Source: Ziziphus jujuba (lineage: Eukaryota; Streptophyta; Magnoliopsida; Rosales; Rhamnaceae). Taken from it: a stretch of DNA of 64,000 nt. The notes below the pieces were generated by a model. That model saw only the letters and a list, made by a program, of their open reading frames with translations, was not told the origin of the DNA and did no database searches. The stretch's first letter is position 1; the number at the start of each line of letters is the position of its first letter. Shown in pieces: positions 11,275 through 21,970 of this stretch. Location of the stretch: positions 20,706,001-20,770,000 of the forward strand of contig NC_083384.1 of assembly GCF_031755915.1 (NCBI RefSeq), in the 5' to 3' direction. A program made the position numbers and the translations under genes.

Positions 11275-11523
11275 ACTTCCCCCGAATTCCTCTCTCGATC
11301 GTCCTCGGCCTCCTCGAGCTCAACCTCGACCTCCATGAGCATCTAACCTTATATTTGGCCCTTCTTGTGATGTTTCTATCCTGTCCATCATTTGGTCTAT
11401 GTTATCAAATCGGGCATTCATCCGCTGCAATTGGTCCAATATAGCCCTCATGTCCGGTTGCTCACCATTCCCCGTAGCTCAGGAACCACCATGGAATCCT
11501 CTTCTCAATCTTGAATCTACCAT
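11275..11523 (-). pseudogene. B2 gag N-terminus with start codon
   Basis: The ATG is at 11523-11521 on the minus strand (MVDSR...). It is followed by a QLQRMNARFDNIDQMMDRIE-type coiled segment and an RG/E-rich region. The start matches the MADSRIRRG start at 56829 and MTDSRIRRE at 27313. The frame has several stops. Confidence 0.75.
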
Positions 11524-11904
11524 GTTAGTACAAAAAATGCAAAATAAATAAATTCTCACCAAATATCACTCGCTCACATGTTTCAATTGATCAAGGTCTC
11601 GACACTCGTGTTTCACACTAGTTTCCGCTTTTACCCTCTTTCAAGCTCATACACTTTTGCCTTTTTCCACTTAAAGAATTATCTCAAAGTTTTAATTAAA
11701 ACACCCACAAAACAGCAATTAGATAACAAGTATGTTTTTACTAAATTTATCAACAAAACATTAGCAAAAAGTAAGCAATACAAAATGAATTAACAAAACC
11801 TAGTTTTCGACTTTCTAGGCAAAATAAAAACGAAAATTTCAGAATTAGGAAGAACTGGACCAGATGTAAGAGATTAAGGATTCAAGAATAAAATTTAGTA
11901 AAAA
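11524..11904 (-). other. B2 5' leader, downstream part
   Basis: Non-coding leader between gag and the nested solo LTR. It is alignable by eye to 56430-56828 on the plus strand (for example the ACACTCGTGTTT and GTGAGCGAGTG region just before gag). No gene seen. Confidence 0.7.
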
Positions 11905-12821
11905 TGATACGAACCTAGAGCGGCCTGCCTCTAAACCCATACCACATATTGAATTAGACCATCTAATTACAAGTTATTAATAGAAGACCCCGACCCGTTA
12001 CCTATATTTAAGGTAAGAACCTTGGTATGGTGAAGACGCCACAATAGGGTGCGGAATAACCTATTGATAAGTCAAATTTGAACTCCACAAGCAAAGCTTG
12101 AAAATTTCGATATATTTCTTAATGAAACAAGCGAATCACTCTCACTTTGAATCAAAATTGTAATTTGATTTTTATTCATGACTTATGTGTCTTTAAATAG
12201 GCAAAATAAATTACAAAGCTTTCCTAAATTTGCTCAAAATAATGATAGAATAATAATGGACGAAAATTAGGTTTAGGAAACCTAATTTAGCTCCTAGTTT
12301 CCTAATTTGAATGGCCTTTAATTTTTTGACCAGTTCAACTCTAATAAAATTAGGAAAGTAATTTGAAATCCTAATAAAAACTAAACTAGGAAAGTAAATA
12401 GGCAACATGCCAAAATCCAATCAAGACATAAATAAAAACTAATGTTTTCCTAATTATAAAATTCGACCAAGCTTAGTTGAAAGCCATGCAGCCGCATATC
12501 ACCCTATATGTGGCAAAAGTGCCATGTCACCATAGGATGCCACATCACCATCCTTGTCATCAAAACATTCCACATCACCATGTTGTAGGATTCCTTGCGT
12601 TAAGCTCTCCTTCACATTGGCATCCACCATTCCAATCATATGGACCAATTTTCGTTCATCTTCAGTAATGAACATGCTTCCTTTGGATGTGGAACACCTC
12701 TTGGATTAAACCATTTAGTGCTTCTTTAAACCTCTTTGCTCTTGCCCTAGCTATTGGTCCTGTAGAGATTTGAAGTGTCTCTCGACACCATCTTAAAGTG
12801 TTCCTAGTCATGTTCTTATCG
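11905..12821 (-). repeat. B1 solo LTR in the B2 leader
   Basis: Starts TGATACGAACCTAGAGC and ends GTTCTTATCG, where the last base should be A. AAAAA flanks both sides (11900-11904 and 12822-12826). The same leader without the insertion is readable at about 56430-56465 on the plus strand, which confirms the empty site. Only one minisatellite unit (12265-12290) remains. Confidence 0.85.
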
Positions 12822-13513
12822 AAAAAGAATTTCAACACAAACAAGAATCAAATAATATGGAATAGTGTTGCTTGTTGTCCTTATAATTCAAGTTTTGTAT
12901 CAAATCCTTCAACTAATTTTAATCCAAATAATTTAAACACCCAATAATTCAAATATCCAACAACAAAAATAATTCTTCAGCAACTCAAAATATTGGATAA
13001 ATAATCAACTAAATAGCAATTCCAATAATTTCTAGAAAACAAATAAAATTCCAACAAACCGAAATTTTTTTTTTCTTCGGCCTTTTCTTCTTCCTTTGTT
13101 TTCTTTTTTTTAACTCACGGAATATAAAACAACTGCAGTAGCAAGAATCAACACCAAAATTTGCAAATTCAACACCAAATAATCACCAAACCCATGACCT
13201 CCCAAACAAAATATAAATTGTGCAGTTTTCTTTTTTTTTTAAATATATGAATGCAAATATTTAAGACTTTGTTGTAAAGAAAAATCAACAAAAACCAAAA
13301 TTAACAAGAACAATGATGAAAAATAACCAACAAACTAGGAAACAAAAGTATGATAAAACTAGGAAATCCTAATTCAACAAGAAATGAATTGTTTTTTTTT
13401 TAATATGTAGAATGTCTATGATGATAGAAGCAACCTTAACCTAATGCTAAAATTGCAGAATAACACAAAAACAAATAAAGCAAACAAAGATAGATCAAAC
13501 CTGAACAAAATTT
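12822..13513 (-). other. B2 5' leader, upstream part
   Basis: Non-coding, with long T and A homopolymer runs (13065, 13102, 13231, 13391). It resembles the leaders at 55700-56400, 27700-28430 and 63000-63850. No gene seen. Confidence 0.75.
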
Positions 13514-13526
13514 GGCTCTGATACCA
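13514..13526 (-). other. Primer-binding site, initiator tRNA-Met type
   Basis: Minus strand TGGTATCAGAGCC, two bases from the LTR end CGTATCA. The same site is present at 28439-28451 and 19647-19659. Confidence 0.9.
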
Positions 13527-13528
13527 AA

Positions 13529-14651
13529 TGATACGAACCTAGGATGACCTGCTTGTAAACCCCTATTATATTAGTCCCAATCTAATTATGTTCAAGTTCT
13601 AATGGTAACCTTAACTCCTAACCAACCTGTGATTAGAAACCTTTGTATATAATGAAGACGCCACAATAGGTGATGGAAGGCCTATTGATAAATCAAACTA
13701 AAACACTCTTTTACTAATAGTATTTTAGGTGCTCAAAATAACAAAGAGAATTCAATCTCACAAATAATTTTCTGTATAAAATTCATGCTTGATTTCTAAT
13801 TGAAAATACGCCTTTAAATAGGCTTTGAATGAGCAAAATAAAACCCTAAAAGGATTATAAAAGTTTGGCCAACATAGAATCCAATTAGGAGATTGCCTAA
13901 TTTCACACCCTTTCATAATCTAATTTTGGATTAATTAATTCCCTTTATTTTGGATTAGGAATTAATTAATTTACTATGAAAATAATAAGATACTAACTTT
14001 CCTAAACTTATTTGTTCAGAAAATAAATAAATAATAATCAAAAGTAAAGGTAATTTCCTAAAACAAAAAGTAGAAATCAAATTAGAAAACTAAAATACTA
14101 GCTTTTCGACTAAGTTGACTTTGATCAATCTTTAACCAATTTGAGCTCCAAATTAGCTTCTGTATGCTTTATAGGATACCAAATAAGATTATTATGGAGT
14201 CCTACACATTTTCCTTGCTTGGAGGAAAGAGAAAGAGCCAACTCAGCAAAATATAGTAAAGCCAGCAAGCAATACAGTAATTTTCAGCCAAATTTTTAAG
14301 CTGTCCATACGAGTTGGTTTTACTTCTTCCTTGAATTGTTTCCATGACCTCTTAGTGATATTTATTGAATTCATAAAGAGTTGGAACCATTTCTTGCTGC
14401 CCGGACTCCATCAATGCACCAAAACCGCTACCCGGGTCCATATCGGCTTCCACCACTTGTATGCCCAAAATAGGTCTTGGATCTTCTGGTACGAACAAGG
14501 GCTCTTGAGAATAAATTACCCCTTGGATAAAGGCTGCAAATTTATCTCTAAACCTCTTATCTTGAGCCCTAGTGTTCAGCCTAGTCTTCATCCCTATTGG
14601 GTCAGCAACCCAGCAGGTTGTTAGTTGTGCGGGCATGCGCGGGTTCACATT
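13529..14651 (-). repeat. B2 5' LTR of the minus-strand element
   Basis: About 1.12 kb, from TGATACGAACCTAGG to TTCACATTA (TGATG expected at the LTR 5' end, TAATG found). Its 5' part encodes the tail RAQDKRFRDKFAAFIQGV (frame 14352-14610), showing that the polyprotein tail is encoded in the LTR also in the B2 subtype. Confidence 0.85.
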
Positions 14652-15779
14652 AGATGATTTGGAGGTTGGTGATGGTGTAGAGGGGAGAGATCTTTTTCTG
14701 AGATTTATGAAAGGTGTAACGTTGCACTTGGTGACCCTACATGTGTGCAAGAGGCCTTGATGAAGAAAGAGTGGAAGGAAACAATGGATGTGGAAATGGA
14801 GATGATTAAGAAGAATGAGACTTGGTCCTTGATCACTAAACTGAAAATAAGAAAGCAATTAGTGTTAAATGGATCTTTAGAACTAAATAAAATCTAGATG
14901 GCACCATTTGCAAACACAAGGCAGGTTGGTGGTCAAGGGTTATGCACAACAAGCCAGAGTTGACTATGGGGAGAAATTTACACCCATAGCTAGGATGAAA
15001 ACCATTACATTCATCCTTGCTCTTTTGGCTACTAAGCAATGTAGTGTGTTTTACTTGGACGTGAAATCTACATTCTTGAATAGTGAGTTGCAAGAACAAG
15101 TGTATGTGAAGCAACCTGGGGGCTATGTGGTTCAAGGGCATGAAGATAAGGTTTATAAGCTTCCTAAAGCTTTATGTGGTCTCAAGCAAGCACCTAGAGC
15201 TTGGTATGGAAGGACTGATGGCTACTTGCTTGAACATGACTTTAGAATGAGCCAAAATAAGCCCACCTTGTATATGAGGATTGAAGGAAGCATGGTAGTG
15301 ACTTATTTGTATGTGGATGACTTGTTGGTCACCGATGAGGACCCAAGGAATGTGGATAAGCTAAGGCATGAACTTGAGGAGGAGTTGGAGATGTCTAGCT
15401 TAGGTTTCGTGAATTAATTCCTTGGTGTGGAAGTAATGTAATGCCAAAAAGGAATATTTATATCACAAGAAAAGTACATCAAGGATCTCTTGAAGAAGTT
15501 TAATCTTGAAGAATGCAATCCAATGAACACTCCAATGATCCAATGAGGAAGTACCAAAAGAAGGATGGCACATCGAAGGTAAATCCTAATCTTTGTCAAT
15601 CCTTGATTGGTAGTTTGATTTATGTGTACTCATCTAGGTCAGATATTATGTATGCCATATGTGTGCTTTCAAGATTCAAGTAAGTACCCACCCAAACTCA
15701 TCTTAGAGGTGCTAAAAAAGTTCTTGAGTATCTTAAAGGCACTAGTGATTATGGAGTTTGGTATGAAAGAAATGATGAG
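14652..15779 (+). pseudogene. Copia reverse transcriptase
   Basis: After SFSEIYERCNVALGD and a KEWKETMDVEMEMI block, frame 14908-15417 encodes RT: LVVKGYAQQARVDYGEKFTP, FYLDVKSTFLNSELQEQVYV, GLKQAPRAWYG, and the catalytic YVDDLLV (codons from 15310). These match Ty1/copia RT fingers and palm. The frame is shifted near 14900 and stops at 15417; 15420-15779 continues as decayed RT thumb and connection (for example VEYLKGTSDYGVWY-like sequence at 15725-15765). Confidence 0.85.
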
Positions 15780-16010
15780 TTGAAGCTTGTTGGCTATTTG
15801 GATAGTGATTGGGTGGGTTGCAATGATAATATGAGGAGTATGTTGGATTACTTTTTTTCACTTGGGAGTAGTCCTTTCTCATTGAATGCAAAGAAGCAGA
15901 GCACAATGGCTCAAAGTACCAGAGAAGCCGAATACATTGCTTGCTCAACTTATGCAAACCAATGTATATGGCTAAGGAAGTTGATAGGAGATCTTGATCA
16001 TACTTAAGAA
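15780..16010 (+). pseudogene. Copia RNase H fragment
   Basis: Frame 15780-16007 has LVGYLDSDWVGCND, then AKKQSTMAQSTREAEYIA and NQCIWLRKLIGDL, the Ty1/copia RNase H order with the first Asp and the Glu of REAEY kept. RNase H removes the RNA template during cDNA synthesis. It is followed by HIP(V)KYH-like and VFTKPF remnants to 16200. Confidence 0.8.
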
Positions 16011-16255
16011 GGTCCAACCATTCGCAAATGTGACAACATTTTAACAATTTCCATAGCCAAGAACCTGGTACAATATAGAAGAACAAAACATATTCCAGTG
16101 AAATATCATTCCTTGAGCGAGTTTGAAGATCTTGGAGAAATTTATTTGTAGCATGTGAATTCGGAGGACAACCTTATGGACGTGTTCACAAAGCCTTTTA
16201 GAAAAACCAGATTTGAGGCATGAGGACTCTCCTTAATGTCTTTAGCAAGATTACC

Positions 16256-16264
16256 AAGGAGGAG
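16256..16264 (+). other. Copia polypurine tract
   Basis: AAGGAGGAG immediately before the LTR start TGTTGAAAAGG. Confidence 0.85.
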
Positions 16265-16467
16265 TGTTGAAAAGGTGGTCATCTTGCCACCTTGTGCAAG
16301 CCAAAGTCCACCAAGGTTTGCATCATCTTTCTTTCTTCATAAGAAATATTTTGTTAAATGTCTTCAAGCAATATTTATGTCTATGTTTTATGCTCATTTT
16401 CATGTCTTTTGAATGCCTAAGTTTTGTTGTATTTAGCTTAGGAATTATCATGTTGTTGGGTATTTAG
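16265..16467 (+). repeat. Copia 3' LTR, truncated
   Basis: Matches the first about 200 bp of the 5' LTR (1144-1345) and stops near TTGTTGGGTATT. Minus-strand gypsy integrase follows directly. The missing 850 bp and about 290 bp of m1 were probably removed by one deletion. Confidence 0.85.
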
Positions 16468-17309
16468 CATCCCTGATTGAAATAATAGTTCTAGGCATTC
16501 CATGTAGTCTTAATATTTCCTTAAAGAATAAATTAGCTACATTTGATACATCATTAGTTTTATTACATGCAATAAAATGTATCATCTTAGAAAACCTATC
16601 AACAACTACAAAAATTGAATCTTTTCCGTTCTTAGTCCTAGGTAAACCAAGAATAAAATCCATAGATAAATCAACCTAAGGATGTGATGGAATCAATAAA
16701 GGTAGATATAATCCATGTGACTTCAATTTAGATGTAGATTTTCGGCACTTTAGACAATTTTCACATATCCTTTCCACATCTCTCTTCATATTAGACCAAT
16801 AAAAATGTTCTTGCAGTAAGGATAAAGTTTTAACAACACCAAAGAGACCCATTAACCCCGCACCATGACCTTCCTTAGCTAGTAATTCCCTAACACTATA
16901 ATTAGGTATACAAAATTGATTTTCCCTAAACAAATATCCCAAAAAAATGTAGAATTTATTATAACCATGCTTAGCACAATTTTTAAATATTTCACTGAAG
17001 TCACATCATGCTCATAAAGTTCTTTCAATTGTTTAAATCGAAGCAATCTAGCATCTAAGGTAGAAAACAATACACACCTTCTGTATAATGCGTCGGCTAG
17101 CACATTTTTCTTGCCTTTCTAGTAGCGGGTGACATAAGGAAAGGCTTCAATGAATTTAATCCACTTCCCATGTCTTTGGTTAAGCTTCCCTTGGCCTTTG
17201 ATATGCTTCAAAGATTCATAATCCGTATGAATCACAAATTCCTTCAGCATCAAGTAATGTTGCCATGTCTCCAAATCTCTCACCAAAGCATACATCTCTT
17301 TGTGATAGA
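16468..17309 (-). pseudogene. Gypsy m1 integrase and RNase H end
   Basis: Minus strand. Frame 16448-16663: [20 protein letters not shown], the integrase core with the first catalytic Asp and [11 protein letters not shown]. Frame 16676-16942: zinc-binding domain with EGHGAGLMG, LLQEHFYWSNMKRDV and CENCLKCRK; the CxxC pair is kept. Frame 16879-17103 and sequence to 17309 give the RNase H end (LADALYRR, then remnants of [13 protein letters not shown]). Reading frames are shifted. This continues 719-1143 across copia D. Confidence 0.8.
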
Positions 17310-17440
17310 TGATACAAACCTAAAGCGACCTGCCTCTAAACCCATAACAAAGAGTGAATTAGACCATCTAATTACAAGTTATCAGTGGAAGACCTCAACA
17401 CGTTACCTATATTTGAGGTAAGAACCCTGGAATGGTGAAG
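17310..17440 (-). repeat. B1 LTR 3'-end fragment
   Basis: 131 bp from TGATACAAACCTAAAGC to ATGGTGAAG, matching the outer end of B LTRs. It separates RNase H coding (left) from RT N-terminal coding (right), so the RT centre is missing here. Confidence 0.8.
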
Positions 17441-18169
17441 TACATGGACTCATGCTTTCTCTAACATATCCCTTTTCAAGCAATTCACTTACCTGCCTTT
17501 GAAGTTCCTTTGTCTTCTCTAAATTACTCCTATAAGCCGCCTGGTTTGGAATTGTGGATCCTAGAACAAAATCAATTTGATGTTCGATCCCTTTAATTGG
17601 TGGTAACCCACTTGGAATCTCCTCGGGAAAGACATCATCGAACTCCTGCAAAAGAGAAACAATGGAACTAGACAAAACAGATTCATCAGAGTTAGTTAAA
17701 TGATTCATATATGCTTCTTTGTACATCATTACAATCATAGGCTTTCTACAACAAAAAAGCTTTTTCATCTCACTCTGCTTTGCATAAAAACTCTCTTTTT
17801 TCTTTCCACTCTTTTTCTTTTCTTTTTCTCTCACACTTTTACCCTCACCACTCTTTTTCTTCTCTTGGTTGAACACAACTTGATTTTGTTGTTGTTCAGC
17901 TTCTCTCCTCCTTTGTAATGCCAATTGATCATCAAAAACCTATTTAGGAGTCATTGGCATAAGCACCACTTGTTTACCCTTGAAGTTGAAGACAAGCTTG
18001 TTAGTACGACCATGATGATTAGTATCTCTATCAAATTGCCACGGACGTCCCAAAAGCAAATGACCAGCTTGCATTGTTACAACATCACAAATAGCCTCAT
18101 CTTCATAATCACTATAATAACACTAGCTACATTTGTACAACTCCCACCATCAATAATCATACTACATAA
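17441..18169 (-). pseudogene. Gypsy protease to RT N-terminus
   Basis: Minus-strand frame 17924 to 17441 reads a Glu/Lys-rich linker (SGEGKSVREKEKKKSGKKKE), VMMYKEAYMNHLTNSDESVL, then the RT start EFDDVFPEEIPSGLPPIKGI and [20 protein letters not shown]. 17925-18169 encodes the protease end (LLLGRPWQFD and the FNFKGKQVVLMPMTPK block) and part of its DNGG/DSGS loop near 18130-18165. It ends at C LTR 18170. Confidence 0.8.
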
Positions 18170-18766
18170 TGGGCTGTTTTGGTGCTATTTTAGGAGACCA
18201 AGTATTTTAGAACGTCCGAGCCATGTAATTTGATGCTAGCTAGGCCCAACTGGGTTAAATTAAGCATTTAATTTTATCTTGGTAATTTTGGATGTGTAAT
18301 AACTATATAAGGTAATTCTAGCTGGTTCAAAATAAGTCAAAATAATCTTTAATGCTTTTTCTAGGGTTTCTAAAGTGTCTTAGACTCTATTTGAAGGATT
18401 TTTTTTTTTTTCCATTTGTGAGGAGATTGGTTTTTTTGAATGAAATTTTCTCATTGAGAATTGGTTTTTCACCATTATTCTTGGACCTCCAGGTTACTCA
18501 CTTGAGAGTGTCTTTATACTTATGGTTCTTATCTTCCATAGATAAAGGGTCATAAGTCAATACCATAGGTTCCTACCTTTAAATAGGTAGTGGGTCTTGG
18601 TTGGATATATTTTATTTTCTTTTCTTTTTTTTTCCTTTTGTTTTTAAGTTCCTTGCAATTGTTTTTCGTCCCATCTCCATATCCAATCACCATCTGGTTA
18701 TTCACTTTCACTTCATTGACTCAAAATCATCATCTCACTGCCATATTCACATCCGTGAGCGTATCA
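18170..18766 (+). repeat. C-family LTR, plus orientation, 5'-truncated
   Basis: Matches the reverse complement of 20268-20870 and ends GTGAGCGTATCA. The first about 45 bp of the LTR are missing. No internal region is attached. Confidence 0.8.
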
Positions 18767-19130
18767 AGTGCTGCCATGTCTCCTATCCTCTAACCAATGC
18801 ATATACTTCTTTGTCATAAGTTAGATAGTTTAAGGCGGCCCCATTTAGCTTTTCACTAAAATAAGCAATTGGTTTTCCCTCCTGCATCAAAACAGCACCT
18901 ATACCTATTCCTGATGCATCACATTCAATCTCAAAAGTTTTGGAAAAGTTAGGCAACACCAATATAGGAGCATTTGTTAGTTCTTCTCTTAATAAATGAA
19001 AAGACCTTTCTTGAGCTTCTCCCCATTGAAAACCTACACTCTTCTTAATAACCTTTGTCAAAGATGCAGCAATAGTACTTAAATCTTTAACGAAACTTCG
19101 ATAGAAACTAGCCAAACCATGGAAGCTATC
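18767..19130 (-). pseudogene. Gypsy RT end and RNase H start
   Basis: Minus-strand frame 19115-18783: [20 protein letters not shown], then [20 protein letters not shown], then [20 protein letters not shown] and [13 protein letters not shown]. This is the RT thumb and RNase H N-terminal half with its first catalytic Asp. It is the stretch missing between 17309 and 17441, now on the far side of the C LTR, so the locus is rearranged or two copies met here. Confidence 0.8.
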
Positions 19131-19644
19131 TTTTATTTTGGTTTTTATTTGATCATTTGTTAGAAAAATTAACTTGGAAAAGTTGATATTTTATTATTTC
19201 AATTGTACATTAATTAATTCCTAATTCAAAATAAAAGAATTAATTAATCTAAATTAAACTAGAAAAAGAAGTTGAAATTCGGCCACTAGGAATTGTCTAT
19301 GCTTGGCCAGTTTTGACCTAATCCATTAGGGTTTTTATTTTATTTTTGAAACCTAAGGGCTTTACTTCTCAATAATATTCAATGCACCATTCATATAGAA
19401 AAATATTTTTGAGAAAGAATTATCTTTGTTCTCTTTGAACACCTAAAACACTTAATAGAATTCAGGTATTTTAGTTTGACTTATTAATAGGATATGCATC
19501 ACCTATTATGGTGTCTTCATCATATACCAAGGTTTATAATCACAAGTTGATTAGGGATTAAGGTGACAATTAGAATCTGAACTTAATTGTGATCTGGGCT
19601 AATATAATATGGGTGCAGGAGCAAGTTGACCTAGGTTCGTATCA
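19131..19644 (+). repeat. B2 LTR, 3' half, plus orientation
   Basis: Contains TTAATTAATTCCTAATTC and ends TGACCTAGGTTCGTATCA, followed two bases later by a primer site. It is therefore the end of a 5' LTR of a plus-strand element whose internal region is gone. Confidence 0.8.
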
Positions 19645-19646
19645 TT

Positions 19647-19659
19647 TGGTATCAGAGCC
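19647..19659 (+). other. Primer-binding site, initiator tRNA-Met type
   Basis: TGGTATCAGAGCC two bases after the B2 LTR end. Only about 50 bp of leader remain (19660-19710). Confidence 0.85.
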
Positions 19660-19710
19660 GAATTTTGTTCAAGTTTTATCTATCTTATTCTCTTTATTTT
19701 GTTTTGCATT

Positions 19711-19725
19711 TGATATGAACCTAGA
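19711..19725 (-). repeat. 15-bp B LTR terminus stub
   Basis: TGATATGAACCTAGA is the outer end of a B LTR, directly joined to the outer end of a C LTR (TGATACACTCG) at 19726. Confidence 0.55.
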
Positions 19726-19937
19726 TGATACACTCGTGGATGCGGGTATGGTAGTGAGATGATGATTTTGAGTCAATGAAATGAAAGTGAATAACCAGAT
19801 GGTGATTGGATATGGAGATGGAATAAAGAACAATTGCAATGAACTTAAAAATAGAGGAAAAATAAATAAATGAAATAAAATATATCCAACCAAGACCCAC
19901 TACCTATTTAGAGGTAGAAATCTATGGTATTGAAAGG
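19726..19937 (-). repeat. C-family LTR fragment
   Basis: Matches the LTR 3' end of 20268-20480 in the same orientation, then diverges near 19932. Confidence 0.75.
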
Positions 19938-20267
19938 TTGGATCTACTTTCAAGTGCCAAAAAGATTCTAACAAAACTCAAACGGTAGAAATAATTCAAA
20001 GATTCCAACGAAACTCAATGAACAAGATTGTTGATTTTCTAGGGCATGCCAAGCAAAAGAAACACAACAAAAATGGACGGAAACACAAAATGGGAATAGA
20101 AGAAAAAAAATGAATAGTAAATAAAAAGGAAAGAAGAAACAAGGAACAAAAGAAAAACACCAGAAGAAAAAACAATGCAAGCTATGGTTTCAATATGTTA
20201 TAATCAGGAAATAGATCAAACAAAGAGAATTCTAACATACCTTGTAACCAAGATCTGATACCAAAAA
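19938..20267 (-). other. C-family leader with primer site
   Basis: Non-coding. At 20252-20263 the minus strand reads TGGTATCAGATC, an initiator-Met-type primer site four bases from the C LTR end at 20268. The rest is A-rich leader with no gene. Confidence 0.7.
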
Positions 20268-20921
20268 TGATACGCTCATGGATGCATGTATGGTAGTGAG
20301 ATGATGATTTTGAGTCAATGAAATGAAAGTGAATAACCAGATGGTGGTTGGATATGGAGATGGGATGAAGAACAATTGTAAGGAACTTAAAAACAGAAGG
20401 AAAAAAAGAAAAAAAATTAAAATAAAATAAAATATATCCAACCAAGACCCACTACCTATTTAGAGGTACGAACTTATGGCATTGACTTATGACCCTTTAT
20501 CTATGGAAGATAAGAACCATAAGTATAAAGACACTCTCAAGTGAGTAACCTGGAGGTCCAAGAATGATGGTGAAAAACCAATTCTCAATGAGAGAAAATT
20601 TCATTAAAAAAAAAAACAAAACTCCTTACAAATGGAAAAATAAAATCCTTAAATAGAGTTTAAGACTCTTTAAAAACCCTAGACAAAGCATTAAGGATAA
20701 TTTTGACTTATTTTGAACCAGCTAGAATTACCTTATATAGTTATTACACGCCCAAAATTACCAAGATAAAATTAAATGCTTAATTTAACCTACTTGGGCC
20801 TAGCTAGCATCAAATTACATGGCCCAGATGTTCTAAAATACTTGGTCTCCTAAATTAGCACCAAAATAGCCCATTCTGTAATTTCCTCAAGCCCATTTTA
20901 TAATTCTCCAAGCCTAAAACA
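20268..20921 (-). repeat. C-family LTR, complete (654 bp)
   Basis: Plus strand TGATACGCTC...CCTAAAACA, that is TGTTTTAGGC...GAGCGTATCA on the minus strand. A primer site lies on its left and a purine tract on its right, so it serves at once as 5' LTR of one unit and 3' LTR of the next. Confidence 0.85.
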
Positions 20922-21096
20922 TCCCCCTTTAATTTTGGCTTACTCTCCAAACCAAAAGCACTTGATCTTGGGCTGACAAATAGTTGTTCTTCAACTTGGA
21001 ATTCTCAAAACTGGGTTTGGTAATGTCCTTCTCTTTAAACACATCAAGATCCTTCATGAATGCAAATAAGGCCTCCTTGAATCTTTTGGCTTTCCT
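20922..21096 (-). pseudogene. C-family polyprotein tail (copy 1)
   Basis: The minus strand begins at the LTR with the purine tract AAAGGGGGA. Upstream it encodes KAKRFKEALFAFMKDLDVFK and a C-terminus ending VWRVSQN. This is the same TRxxAKRFKEAL tail motif found inside B LTRs, but here it lies before the LTR. Truncated at 21096. Confidence 0.75.
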
Positions 21097-21737
21097 TGAT
21101 ACACTCGCGGATGCATGTATGGTAGTGAGATGATGATTTTGAGTCAATGAAATGAAAGTGAATAACCAGATAGTGATTGGATATGGAGATGGGATGAAAA
21201 ACAATTGCAAGGAACTTAAAAATAGAAGTAAAAATAAAATAAAATAAAATAAAATATATCGAACCAAGACTCACTACCTATTTAGAGGTAGGAACCTATG
21301 GTATTGACTTATGACCCTTTATCTATGGAAGATAAGAACCATAAGTATAAAGACACTCTCAAGTGAGTAACCTGGTCCAAGAATAATGGTGAAAAACCAA
21401 TTCTCAATGAGAGAAAATTTCATTCAAAATAAACCAATCTCCTTACAAATGGAAAAATAAAACCCTTAAATATAGTCTAAAACTCTTTAGAAATCCTAGA
21501 CAAAGCATTAAAGATTATTTTGACTTATTTTAAACTAGCTAGAATTACCTTATATAGTTATTACACTCCAAAATTACTAAGATAAAATTAAATGCTTAAT
21601 TTAACCTAGTTGGGCCTAGCTAGCATCAAATTACATGGCCTGAATGTTCTAAAAGACTTGGTCTCCTAAAATAGCACCAAAATAGCCCATTTTGCAATTT
21701 CCTCAAGCCCATTTTATAATTCTCTAAACCCAAAACG
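21097..21737 (-). repeat. C-family LTR, second copy
   Basis: TGATACACTCGCGG...CCCAAAACG, 641 bp; the last base should be A. It stands in tandem with 20268-20921. Confidence 0.85.
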
Positions 21738-21970
21738 TCCCTATTTAATTTTGGCTTACTCTCTAAACCAAAAACACTTGATCTTTGGCTGTGAAATAGC
21801 TGTTCTGAAACTTGGAATTCTTAAAAGTGGGTTTGGTAATGTCCTCCTCTTTAAACACATCAAGATCCTTCATGAATGTAAATAGGGCCTCCTTGAATCT
21901 TTTGGCTTTACTTCGAGGAATTGGGCCTTGAGGCAGCTGAAAGGGATCGTTGGAAGTGTAACGTGCATCA
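21738..21970 (-). pseudogene. C-family polyprotein tail (copy 2)
   Basis: The minus strand encodes PFQLPQGPIPRSKAKRFKEA, then MKDLDVFKEEDITKPTF and a Q/N-rich end, preceding the LTR. It is cut at its upstream side by A-family sequence at 21971. Confidence 0.75.

Larger units (their letters stand above)
7381..14651 (-). mobile_element. B2 element with rearranged pol, inserted in copia D
   Basis: Minus-strand LTR element. 5' LTR 13529-14651, primer site 13514-13526, leader, gag from 11523 leftwards, protease, scrambled pol, purine tract 8296-8309, 3' LTR 7381-8295. Two B1 solo LTRs (10353-11274 and 11905-12821) are nested in its gag and leader. The copia reading resumes beyond 14652. I could not read a clean target-site duplication because the right edge is altered (CATTA instead of CATCA). 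The pol layout is the same as in the plus-strand copy at 55681-60440. Confidence 0.85.
1144..16467 (+). mobile_element. Ty1/copia element D (old, interrupted, 3' LTR truncated)
   Basis: The parts appear in Ty1/copia order: 5' LTR 1144-2197, primer site 2198-2209, gag, protease, integrase, RT, RNase H, purine tract 16256-16264 and a truncated 3' LTR. It is split by A-family solo LTRs (2838-5479) and by a 7.3-kb minus-strand B2 element (7381-14651). All reading frames carry stops or shifts, so it is dead. It lies inside minus-strand gypsy element m1. The rest of the 3' LTR and some host-element sequence are deleted at the right edge, so its target-site duplication cannot be read. Confidence 0.85.

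Noticed and set aside
18590..21274. Hydrophobic frames with FLSSLQLFFIPSPYPITIWLF at several places
   Set aside because: They look like a conserved membrane peptide but are translations of the C LTR in its various copies and frames.
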